Source: Xanthobacteraceae bacterium
Lineage (GTDB): Bacteria; Pseudomonadota; Alphaproteobacteria; Rhizobiales; Xanthobacteraceae
Direction of reading: 5' to 3'
Assembly: GCA_019746355.1 (NCBI GenBank)
Contig: JAIESC010000072.1
Location: forward strand, 1-57,935
Length of the DNA: 57,935 bases
The translations under genes and the position numbers were made by a program. Under the pieces are notes generated by a model. That model was given only the letters and a program-made list of their open reading frames with translations, was not told the DNA's origin and searched no databases. Shown here piece after piece: positions 33,695 through 41,362 of the stretch (within the stretch, counting starts at the first letter, position 1; each line of letters begins with the position of its first letter).

Positions 33695-34363
33695 CTACCC
33701 TCCGCCTGCCTCCGGCAGCACCGCCTGCACCACGAGGCCGCGGGCGCGGGCATCGATCACGCCGAGCCCGCGCAGCGCGAACAGCGTCAATGCCTGCACC
33801 GCGTCACGGGCCCGCGCCGGATCGTCGATGCCTTCCGGCGCGAGCGGGCCGATCAGGCCCTCGAGCAAGGCGCCGACCAGCGCCGCGGCCGCGAGTCCCG
33901 CGTCCTGCTCCGGCAGGTGACCGCCGTCGATGCCGGCCTTGATGCGCGCCTCGATCTCGCCGGCCAGCGCCTTGCGATGGCGCTGGCGGACCACGTCCAC
34001 CTCAGTGTCGACCGGCTCGGCGATCACCGCCCAGGCGAGACGGCGGTTGCGCAGCGCGCGCGCGCCGAGGGTGGCGATCGCCGCAACCAGCGCCGACATC
34101 GGGCCGGGCGCGGCGTCGGCCGCCTTGCGCACGGCTTCGATCTCGCGCGCGGCGACGGTTTCGACCAGCGCGCCGACCAGATCGATCTTGCCGGGGAAGT
34201 AGCGGTAGACGGTGCCGGCCGCGACGCCGGCGCGTTCGGCGACCGGCACGATCTGCACCGCGGCCATGCCGCCCGCGGCCGCGGCGTCGCGCGCCGCCTC
34301 GACGATGGCGTCATGGCGCGCATTGAGCCTGCGGACGACGTTTTCGGTGCGGCGATAGGCCAT
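33695..34363 (-). CDS. TetR family transcriptional regulator
   Basis: A 222-aa regulator. The N-terminal helix-turn-helix (IVEAARDAAAAGG...VPVAERAGVAAGTVYRYFPGKIDLVGALVE, residues ~19-68) is canonical TetR; the C-terminal ligand domain is Ala/Leu-rich and unassigned. Its C-terminal codons are duplicated at 32133-32187, so the present 3' end may be a replaced one. The nearest divergent gene is the solute receptor at 34642, a candidate target. No clear operator was seen in the ~280-bp gap, most of which is repeat. Confidence 0.85.
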   Translation of the reverse strand: MAYRRTENVVRRLNARHDAIVEAARDAAAAGGMAAVQIVPVAERAGVAAGTVYRYFPGKIDLVGALVETVAAREIEAVRKAADAAPGPMSALVAAIATLGARALRNRRLAWAVIAEPVDTEVDVVRQRHRKALAGEIEARIKAGIDGGHLPEQDAGLAAAALVGALLEGLIGPLAPEGIDDPARARDAVQALTLFALRGLGVIDARARGLVVQAVLPEAGGG

Positions 34364-34483
34364 TGCCGGAGCTGCCTGATTCGTAAGACTGAACTATGGT
34401 TCACAAGTAAGCGGCGGACGCAAGCGAAGGGCTGTCCGGGCGCCCGTCGGCCGCCGGTCCCCAACCGAACGCAAGCGACCCCC

Positions 34484-34566
34484 ACCCCAACCCTCCCCCT
34501 TTCGAAAGGGCGTTCACGCCCGTCTTCGACGGGCTATGGGGAGGGAGCGCACCACCCGAGTTGCAC
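34484..34566. repeat. CCTCCCCCTTTCGAAAGGG repeat carrying a host-matched 32-bp element (copy c)
   Basis: The host palindrome (AACCCTCCCCC ... GGGAGGGAGCGCACC) is interrupted at its loop by the 32-bp element at 34508-34539: GGGC, GTTCAC, GCCC, GTCTTCGAC, GGGC, TATGG. The tetramers differ from the other three copies (GCGC/GCGC/GCGC). Relatives of the host repeat without insert are at about 35672 and 41291. Confidence 0.65.
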
Positions 34567-34641
34567 CGGCGTCAGCAAATTGCCGTGCGCTCCGCGTGCC
34601 CGGTGATAGGCTTTGCAAAAAGCGATCAATGGGAGGTCATC

Positions 34642-35646
34642 GTGCGTAGCATCAAGCTTGCTTTGTCAGCCATTGCAGCCCTTCTCATCGCGAGCACGGC
34701 CGAGGCGCAGAGCCCGGTGAAGATCCGCGTCAGCTACGTGGTCGCGCCGTCGGACTGGGCGCCGCTGCTACCCGAGAAGCCCGACCTGCTCAAGCACAAC
34801 GGCAAGTCCTACGTGCTCGAGGTGGTGCGCGTCGGCGGCACGCCGGCGCTGGTGCAGGCGATGGCCGCGAACGAGATCGAGGTCGGCAACCACTCCTACT
34901 CGTCGCTCGGCATCGCCATCCAGAACGCCGGCATGGACGACCTGCGCGTCATCTCCGACCAGTTCCAGGACGGCGTGCCGGGCCATTCGACCACGCAGTA
35001 CTACGTGCTGAAGGACAGCCCGGTGCAGAAGGTCGCGGACCTCAAGGGCAAGGTGGTGTCGAGCAACGCCGCGGGCTCGGCGGTCGACATCGCCATGCGC
35101 GCCATGCTGAAGAAGCACGGCCTCGAGGACAAGCGCGACTACACCCACATCGAGGCGCCGCTGCCGGCCATGAAGGCGATGCTGCTCGACAAGAAGGCCG
35201 AGCTCATCCCGAGCGTGGTGCCGTTCCAGTTCGATCCCGAGCTGCAGAGCAAGGGGCGCGTGCTGTTCACCCAGCGCGACGTGTTCGGCGTCACGCAGAT
35301 GATCGTGTGGACCGCGCGCAAGAGCTTCATCGACAAGAACCGCGCCGCGATGGTCGATTTCATGGAGGACACGCTGCGGGTGGTGCGCTGGTATCTCGAT
35401 CCGGCGAACCATGACGCGGCGTCAGCGATCGCCGCCAGGCTCACGCGGCTGCCGCCCGAGCGGTTCAAGGGCTGGTTCTTCACCAACAAGGACTATGCCC
35501 GCAACGGCAACCTGATGCCGGACATGAAGGCGCTGCAGGCCAACGTCGATGCCACGCGCGAGCTCGGCTTCATCCGCGCGCCGCTCGACGTGCAGAAGTA
35601 CACCGACCTCAGCATCGTGCAGGAGGCCGCGGCAAGGTTGAAGTAA
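34642..35646 (+). CDS. Orphan ABC solute receptor (NMT1/SsuA-like, aliphatic sulfonate/nitrate type)
   Basis: This 334-aa precursor has a signal peptide (residues 1-22, cleavage after AEA). The mature domain resembles the SsuA/TauA/NMT1 fold: VVRVGGTPALVQAMAANEIEVGNHSYSSLGIAIQNAG, DLKGKVVSSNAAGSAVDIAMRAMLKKHGL, and PAMKAMLLDKKAELIPSV. GGGAGG precedes the GTG used as start. No permease or ATPase is adjacent, so it probably works with a remote ABC transporter. The ligand is unknown; sulfonates, nitriles or aromatic acids are all precedented. Confidence 0.85.
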   Translation: MRSIKLALSAIAALLIASTAEAQSPVKIRVSYVVAPSDWAPLLPEKPDLLKHNGKSYVLEVVRVGGTPALVQAMAANEIEVGNHSYSSLGIAIQNAGMDDLRVISDQFQDGVPGHSTTQYYVLKDSPVQKVADLKGKVVSSNAAGSAVDIAMRAMLKKHGLEDKRDYTHIEAPLPAMKAMLLDKKAELIPSVVPFQFDPELQSKGRVLFTQRDVFGVTQMIVWTARKSFIDKNRAAMVDFMEDTLRVVRWYLDPANHDAASAIAARLTRLPPERFKGWFFTNKDYARNGNLMPDMKALQANVDATRELGFIRAPLDVQKYTDLSIVQEAAARLK

Positions 35647-35671
35647 GTTCTATCGCGTTGCCGCAATACGG

Positions 35672-35996
35672 GTGGTGCGCTCCCTCCCCCTGAAAGGGGC
35701 AGGGAGCGCGCCGCCCGAGTCGCACCGCATGCGATCCAAGCGGGCCGCGGCTGAAGCAGGTATGGGTCCCCGCTTTCGCGGAGAGGAACGGTTGAGAGAG
35801 TGCCGCGCCATCTCGCGCTCGTCCCGGGGGGCAAGACAAGCGGTTGACAGAGCCTCCAGTCCTTTCGCGCTGGTCCCCGGGGAGGCAGGACAAGCATTGA
35901 AAGAGCCTGGACTCTCTTCCGTTCGCCCCCGCGCGGGGCACCCATCGCGCTCGCGCGATGGGAAACCCCATAGGCGGGGACCCAGTCTCTTGGCTC
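35672..35996. repeat. Repeat-filled intergenic region
   Basis: The first part (GTGCGCTCCCTCCCCCTG ... GGGAGCGCGCC) is the CCTCCCCC palindrome without nested insert. The rest begins GGGTCCCCGCTTTCGCGG and ends GGCGGGGACCCAG, related to the repeat at 39247-39330, with internal GGGCACCCATCGCGC / GCGCGATGGG. It fills the 382-bp gap between the converging receptor and RND genes; no gene is visible. Confidence 0.55.
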
Positions 35997-36028
35997 GGCG
36001 CACCTGATTGCAGGCGTGCACCGTCCCG

Positions 36029-39000
36029 TTATTCCGCCGCGATGCGGTACGGCATTTCGAACGCCTCGATCGCGTTCTCGTGCGGCGGGATCGCTTCGGT
36101 CTCGTCTTCCCGCACGCGGAACCAGAGGCCGTAGAGCGCGGGGACCACGAGCAGGGTGAGCACGGTCGCGACCAGGAGCCCGCCCATGATGGTGATGGCC
36201 ATCGGGCCCCAGAACAGGCTGCCGCCGAGCGGGATCATGCCGAGCACCGCGGCAAGCGCGGTGAGCACGACCGGACGCGCGCGGCGCACGGTCGCGTCGA
36301 TCACCGCCCGATGCCGCCCGTGGCCTTCGGCGATGTCGTGGTCGATCTGGTCGACCAGGATGACCGTGTTGCGCATGATCATGCCGGCGAGCGCGATCAT
36401 GCCGAGCAGCGCGACGAAGCCGAACGGCCGGTTGGAGATCAACAGCGCCACGGTGCCGCCGATGATGCCGAGCGGCGCGGTCGCGAACACCAGGAGGAGC
36501 CGCGAGAAGCTCTGCAGCTGGATCATCAGGATCGCCAGCATCGCCACCGCCATCACCGGGAACACGGCGGCGAGCGAGGCATTCGCCTTGGCGCTTTCCT
36601 CGATCGCGCCGCCGGTCTCGATGCGATAGCCGTAGGGCAGCGCGTCCTCGATCGGCTTGAGCTGCGGCGCAACCTCGTTGCTCACGTCCGGCGCCTGCGC
36701 GCCGTCGACGATGTCGCCGCGCACGGTCAGCACCAGGTCGCGGTTGCGCCGCCACAGGATCGGCTCCTCGTACTGGTATTTGATGCGCGCGATCTGGGAG
36801 AGCGGCACGGCGACGCCGTTGCGGGTGGAGATCGTCAGGCTCGGCAGCCGGCCGAGGTCGAGCCGCTCGGACGGCACGGCGCGCGCCACCACGTCGATTG
36901 TCTCGATGCCTTCGCGATACTGCGTCACGCTGAAGCCGGTGAGCAGCGTCTGCAGGGTCTGCGCGACATCCTGCGGGGTGAGGCCGATGGCGCGGGCGCG
37001 GTCCTGATCGACCTCGAGCTTGATCGACTTCGCCTGCTCGCTCCAGTCGAGGTGCGGATCGATCAGCCTCTTGTTCGCCGCCATGACCTTGCGGACGTCC
37101 TCGGCAATGTCACGAACCTTGAGCGGATCGGGCCCGATGACGCGGAACTGAACCGGGTAGCCGACCGGCGGACCGAACACGAAGCGGTCGACGCGGGTGC
37201 GCGCGCCCGGCAGCGCGCCGTCCGCCAGCGCCTTTTCGAGGCGCGCCCGGACGCGCTCGCGCGCCTCGAGGTCCCTGGTGACAATGACGATCTGCGCGAA
37301 GTTTGCGTTCGGCAGCACCGGGTTGAGGCCGAGCCAGAAGCGCGGCGCGCCCTGCCCGACATAGCTCGTATAGGTGACGATATCCGGATCGCCGGTGAGC
37401 AGACTCTCGGCCTCCTTCGCCGCGGTGTTGGTCGCGCCGATCGAGGTGCCTTCCGGCAGCCGCATCTCGAAGAACAGCTCGGTGCGGGATGAGGTCGGGA
37501 AGAACTGCTGCTGCACCAGGCCGAAGGCGGCGAGCGCCGTGACGAACATGAAGACGGTCGCGGCGACGACGGTCTTGCGCCAGCGCAGGCTGAGCCCGAT
37601 CACATGCCGCAGCGCGCGGTAGATGCGCGTGTCGTAGACCGCTTCGGGATCGCGACGCGCATGGCCGGCCGCGCGCTCGGCGTGTCTCTTGGCGAAATCC
37701 GGCAGCAGCTTCAGGCCGAGATAGGGCGTGAACAGCACGGCCACGAACCACGACGCGACCAGCGCGAGGCCGACGACCCAGAAGATGCCGCCGGCATATT
37801 CGCCGGTGCTCGAACTGGCGAAGCCGACCGGCAGGAAGCCCGCGGCCGTCACCAGCGTGCCGGTCAGCATCGGGAACGCGGTCGAGGTCCAGGCGTAGGT
37901 CGCGGCATGGGCGCGGTCGAGGCCCTGCTCCATCTTCACCACCATCATCTCGATGGCGATGATCGCGTCGTCGACGAGGAGGCCGAGCGCGATGATCAGC
38001 GCGCCGAGCGTGATGCGGTGCAGGTCGAGGCCGCCCGCGTACATGACGATGAACACGATCGCCAGCACCAGCGGCACCGACAGCGCGACGACGATGCCGG
38101 TGCGCAGGCCGAGCGTGAGGAAGCTCACCAGCAGCACGATGCCGAGCGCTTCGACGAAGGTTTTCAGGAACTCGGACACGGACTCGCCGACGATATGCGG
38201 CTGGTCGGCCACCTGGGTGATCTCGATGCCGACGGGAAGCTCGGCGGTGATCGACTTCATCGCCTGCTTGAGCTCCTCGCCCAGCGCGAGGATGTTGCCG
38301 CCGTCCTGCATCGAGACGCCGATGCCGAGCGCGGGCTTGCCGCCCTCGCGCACCAGGAACGTCGGCGGATCCTCGTAGCCGCGCTTGACGGTGGCGATGT
38401 CGCCCAGCCGGAACACGCGGCCGTCGGCCTGCACCGGCACCGCGGCGATGGCCTCGGCGCCGGAGAACGCGCCGGTGACGCGCAGGTGGATGCGGTCGGC
38501 GGAGGTCTCGACCGAGCCGCCCGCGGTCACGGCGTTCTGCCGCGCCACGCTGTCGAAAATCTGCTGCGGCGTGATGCCGAGCGTCGCGAGCTTGGCGTGG
38601 CTGAATTCGATGAAGATCTTCTCCGGCTGCACGCCGATCAGATCGACCTTGTTGACGCCGGGCACGCGCAGGAGAACCTGGCGGATGTCCTCGGCCCGGC
38701 GCTTGAGGTCGGCCATGCCGAGCCCGTCGGCGGTCATCATGTAGAGCGCGGAATAGACGTCGCCGAATTCGTCGTCGAAATTCGGGCCGATGATGCCGGC
38801 CGGCAGATCGCCGCGGATGTCGCCCACCTTCTTGCGGGCCTGATACCAGAGGTCCTTCACCTTTCGCGGCGGCGTGGTGTCCTTCAGCGTGACCTGGATG
38901 AAGGCGATGCCGGGCTGCGAATAGCTGGTGACGCGATCGAGATAAGGCAGCGCCTGCAGCTTCTTCTCGACCTTGTCGACGACCTGGGTCTGCAGCTCGG

Positions 39001-39178
39001 ACGCGGTCGCGCCGGGCCAGCCGACCTGGATGTTCATGACCTTGATCGTGAACGAGGGATCTTCGGCGCGGCCGAGCTTGAAGTAGGAGAACAGGCCGGA
39101 GGCGCCGATCAGGAGGATCATGAACAGCACCAGCGCCCGGTGCGTGATCGCCCATTCGGAGAGGTTGAAACGCTTCAT
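36029..39178 (-). CDS. RND-family efflux pump permease (AcrB/MdtB-like)
   Basis: A 1049-aa inner-membrane proton/drug antiporter. It opens MKRFNLSEWAITHRALVLFMILL (TM1), has two large periplasmic loops and the proton-relay pair Asp-Asp in GLLVDDAIIAIEMMVVKMEQG (TM4), and a second membrane half from LIQLQSFSRLLLVF. Full length implies 12 TM helices. It follows the membrane fusion protein after a ~190-bp repeat-bearing gap and is presumably co-expressed under the upstream TetR. No outer-membrane factor gene is present, so an unlinked TolC homologue is needed. Substrate unknown. Confidence 0.92.
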   Translation of the reverse strand: MKRFNLSEWAITHRALVLFMILLIGASGLFSYFKLGRAEDPSFTIKVMNIQVGWPGATASELQTQVVDKVEKKLQALPYLDRVTSYSQPGIAFIQVTLKDTTPPRKVKDLWYQARKKVGDIRGDLPAGIIGPNFDDEFGDVYSALYMMTADGLGMADLKRRAEDIRQVLLRVPGVNKVDLIGVQPEKIFIEFSHAKLATLGITPQQIFDSVARQNAVTAGGSVETSADRIHLRVTGAFSGAEAIAAVPVQADGRVFRLGDIATVKRGYEDPPTFLVREGGKPALGIGVSMQDGGNILALGEELKQAMKSITAELPVGIEITQVADQPHIVGESVSEFLKTFVEALGIVLLVSFLTLGLRTGIVVALSVPLVLAIVFIVMYAGGLDLHRITLGALIIALGLLVDDAIIAIEMMVVKMEQGLDRAHAATYAWTSTAFPMLTGTLVTAAGFLPVGFASSSTGEYAGGIFWVVGLALVASWFVAVLFTPYLGLKLLPDFAKRHAERAAGHARRDPEAVYDTRIYRALRHVIGLSLRWRKTVVAATVFMFVTALAAFGLVQQQFFPTSSRTELFFEMRLPEGTSIGATNTAAKEAESLLTGDPDIVTYTSYVGQGAPRFWLGLNPVLPNANFAQIVIVTRDLEARERVRARLEKALADGALPGARTRVDRFVFGPPVGYPVQFRVIGPDPLKVRDIAEDVRKVMAANKRLIDPHLDWSEQAKSIKLEVDQDRARAIGLTPQDVAQTLQTLLTGFSVTQYREGIETIDVVARAVPSERLDLGRLPSLTISTRNGVAVPLSQIARIKYQYEEPILWRRNRDLVLTVRGDIVDGAQAPDVSNEVAPQLKPIEDALPYGYRIETGGAIEESAKANASLAAVFPVMAVAMLAILMIQLQSFSRLLLVFATAPLGIIGGTVALLISNRPFGFVALLGMIALAGMIMRNTVILVDQIDHDIAEGHGRHRAVIDATVRRARPVVLTALAAVLGMIPLGGSLFWGPMAITIMGGLLVATVLTLLVVPALYGLWFRVREDETEAIPPHENAIEAFEMPYRIAAE

Positions 39179-39246
39179 GACGCCGCTCCCGCTGGAACCT
39201 GTTGATCCGCCCGATCACTCAAACTGAGGGTTTGGCATTTGTGGCC

Positions 39247-39330
39247 CTGGGTCCCCGCTTTCGCGGGGACGAGCGGCTGATGGTTCGGTAAGCCCTCTCC
39301 CCGTTCGTCCCCGCGAAATCGGGGACCCAG
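39247..39330. repeat. CTGGGTCCCCGC inverted repeat
   Basis: CTGGGTCCCCGCTTTCGCGG / CGCGAAATCGGGGACCCAG with inner GGGGACGAGCGG / CCGTTCGTCCCC forms an imperfect long hairpin between the MFP and RND genes. It may attenuate or process the tetR-MFP-RND transcript. Confidence 0.6.
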
Positions 39331-39365
39331 TGCTGCAAGTTCGATAAAGCGACATTGGATCGCCC

Positions 39366-40580
39366 TTAATTCGTAGCCTCAATCGCCCGGACCTTGAAAC
39401 CCGCCTCGAGCTTCTGCACGCCGAGCGTGACGACGCGCTCGCCGTTGCTGAGACCGGAGGTCACCAGCGCCGTGTCGCCGTTGAACGTCGAGACCGTCAC
39501 GTTGCGCAGCGCCAATGCGCCGCCGTCGTCCACCACAAAGACCGCGGCGCCCTTGCCGCGGTTCAGCACGGCGGAAAGCGGCAGCCTGGCGACCGTTTCC
39601 TCGCCGGGACGCGACAGCGTGACGGTCGCGGTCATGCCGTAGGCGACGGCGTCGTCGGCATCGGGGATGGTGAAGCGCGCGGCATAGGTCCGCGTCGTGG
39701 CATCGGCCTGCGGCGACAGCTCGCGCAGGCGGGCCTGGTAGACGCGGTCGCCGTCCGACCACAGCCGCACCTTCGCCTGCATCCGGCGAACGTCGCCAAG
39801 CCAGGTTTCCGGCAGCGAGACGACGGCTTCCTTCTCGCCGCGATGGGCGAGCTGCGCCACCGCCTGGCCGATGGCGACCACCTGCCCGGGCTCCGCGCGC
39901 GTCGCGGTGATGACACCGTCGGCGTCGGCCCGAAGATCGGCATAGGTGAGCTGGTTGCGCGCGATATCCAGCGCGCGGCGGGCGCGGGTCACGCGGCCCT
40001 CGGCCTCGTCGTTCGCCGCTTTCTTGCGGTCGTACTCGGCGACGGGGGCATAGCCCTTGGTCTTCAACGCCGCATAGCGGTCGAGGTCGGCGGCGGCCTG
40101 CGCCAGATTCGAGGTGGCGGCGGCAAGCTCCGCCTCGGCGCTCTCGACCTGCAGGCGCAGGTCCTGCGGATCGAGCCGCGCGATGACGTCACCGACCTTC
40201 ACCCGGTCGCCGACGTTGACGACGCGCTCGACGATCTTGCCGCTGACGCGGAAGCCGAGGTCGGTCTCGTAGCGGGCGCGCACCACGCCGACGAATTCGC
40301 GGGCGGCGGCGCCGTTCTCGAAGGCGACGCGCTGGACCTGGACCGGACGCTCGATCCTGGCGAGCGGGGCGGTTTCCGCCTGGCAGCCGGCGAGCGCGAG
40401 CGCAGCGGAGACCGCGAGCAGGGCCGGGCGCCACGTGCCCTTGGCCGAAGCCACGGGCCGCGGCGCGCTGATGTCGCCGCTCAGGCGTTCGAGAAATGCG
40501 GCCACATGACGATTGATGACTGACGAAAATGACCATTCGTCACTATTTGGGCGCAATGACGCGTTCGGGGACTGGGTCAT
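39366..40580 (-). CDS. RND efflux membrane fusion lipoprotein (AcrA/HlyD-like)
   Basis: The periplasmic adaptor links the RND pump to an outer-membrane channel. A signal with lipobox (ALALAGC, Cys at about residue 66 of the longest frame) predicts lipidation. The lipoyl-type half motifs FRVSGKIVERVVNVGDRVKVGDVIARLD and VITATRAEPGQVVAIGQAVAQLA flank a coiled-coil hairpin (VESAEAELAAATSNLAQAAADLDRYAALKTKGY). The longest start (40580) gives an unusually long leader, which overlaps a 22-bp operator at 40521-40542. A GTG at 40505 or 40454 is therefore more likely. It follows the TetR gene by 6 nt if the long form is used. Confidence 0.88.
   Translation of the reverse strand: MTQSPNASLRPNSDEWSFSSVINRHVAAFLERLSGDISAPRPVASAKGTWRPALLAVSAALALAGCQAETAPLARIERPVQVQRVAFENGAAAREFVGVVRARYETDLGFRVSGKIVERVVNVGDRVKVGDVIARLDPQDLRLQVESAEAELAAATSNLAQAAADLDRYAALKTKGYAPVAEYDRKKAANDEAEGRVTRARRALDIARNQLTYADLRADADGVITATRAEPGQVVAIGQAVAQLAHRGEKEAVVSLPETWLGDVRRMQAKVRLWSDGDRVYQARLRELSPQADATTRTYAARFTIPDADDAVAYGMTATVTLSRPGEETVARLPLSAVLNRGKGAAVFVVDDGGALALRNVTVSTFNGDTALVTSGLSNGERVVTLGVQKLEAGFKVRAIEATN
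40521..40542. promoter_or_regulatory. TetR operator 2 (between tetR and the efflux genes)
   Basis: The 22-bp dyad TGACGAA ... TTCGTCA has the same length, arms and flanking GATGAC as the site at 41233-41254. It lies inside the longest reading of the MFP gene, implying an additional promoter for the pump genes and a downstream translation start. Confidence 0.55.
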
Positions 40581-40586
40581 GGCTGG

Positions 40587-41201
40587 TTACCTTCTCTGGG
40601 AAATGCCGCGGAGCAGGAGCCGGAGCACGGCCTGCGATTCGGATTCGAGATCGTGGCCTTCCTGAAGGCCCTGCTCGAGCAGGAGGGGATGGCAGTACCC
40701 CACCAGCGCCCGCTGGATGATCTTCGACGTCTCTTTGGGATCGACCGGCTCGAAATCGCCGGCCTCGATGCCGTCGCGCAGGATGAGCTCGATGACGGTC
40801 CGGTGGACCTCCTTGTGCGCCATGATGGCGCCCCAGCTCTCCTGCATCGCGAACTGGACGAGGTCGCTGACCCGCGCTTCCACCAGCAGATTTTCCTTGT
40901 GATAGGCGAGCACTTCGCGCACCAGGCGGGTGAGCCGCTCGGACGCGGGCTCTCTCCCGCGCGCGATCGCCCAGATCTTGGCCTCGAGCTCGCCGAGGCA
41001 GCGCTGGCAGAGCGCCTGGACGATCGCGTTCTTGGAGGGGAAGAAGCGGTAGACGTTGGCCGGGGACATGCCGAGCTCCGAGGCGATGTCGGCCACCGTG
41101 GTCTTGGCAAAGCCGAGACGGCGGAACAGCGCATCGGCGGCTTCCAGGAGCCGCGCGCGGGTCTCTTCGGATCTCGGCTTCACATTCACGGCGGGAAACA
41201 T
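40587..41201 (-). CDS. TetR family repressor of the adjacent RND pump
   Basis: This 204-aa regulator has an N-terminal helix-turn-helix (ARLLEAADALFRRLGFAKTTVADIASELGMSPANVYRFFPSKNAIVQAL, residues ~16-63) and a C-terminal dimerisation/ligand domain (HPLLLEQGL near the end). It is first in the operon with the MFP and RND genes. The palindrome at 41233-41254 overlaps where its own promoter should be, and a second copy precedes the pump genes, so autoregulation and pump repression by one site type is a straightforward inference. Inducer unknown. Confidence 0.88.
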   Translation of the reverse strand: MFPAVNVKPRSEETRARLLEAADALFRRLGFAKTTVADIASELGMSPANVYRFFPSKNAIVQALCQRCLGELEAKIWAIARGREPASERLTRLVREVLAYHKENLLVEARVSDLVQFAMQESWGAIMAHKEVHRTVIELILRDGIEAGDFEPVDPKETSKIIQRALVGYCHPLLLEQGLQEGHDLESESQAVLRLLLRGISQRR

Positions 41202-41232
41202 AAGTCAGCCACTTGTCCCTGGATTTGACTAA

Positions 41233-41254
41233 TGACGAATTTTATAATTCGTCA
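41233..41254. promoter_or_regulatory. TetR operator 1 (upstream of tetR)
   Basis: A 22-bp palindrome has perfect 9-bp arms TGACGAATT / AATTCGTCA around TTAT, 31 bp upstream of the tetR ATG. The half-site is shared with 40521-40542, including adjacent GATGAC on one side. Confidence 0.6.
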
Positions 41255-41290
41255 GTCATCAGAAGTCAAGCCGCCCGGGCGAGTCAAACG

Positions 41291-41343
41291 GACCCCCCCA
41301 CCCCCTCCCCCTTCAGGGGGTGGGAGCGCACCCCCGCGGTGCA
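41291..41343. repeat. CCCCTCCCCC..GGGGGTGGGAG repeat
   Basis: A short hairpin of the CCTCCCCC family without the nested 32-bp element, in the gap between the tetR control region and the 3' end of the TPP-enzyme gene. It may act as a terminator for the latter, although that gene reads toward lower coordinates, away from it. Confidence 0.45.
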
Positions 41344-41362
41344 CCAAATGCGACGGCCCCGC

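Noticed and set aside
37604..39205. Long plus-strand frames opposite the RND pump
   Set aside because: Antisense shadows; composition (His/Asp/Arg-rich) and lack of motifs argue against coding.
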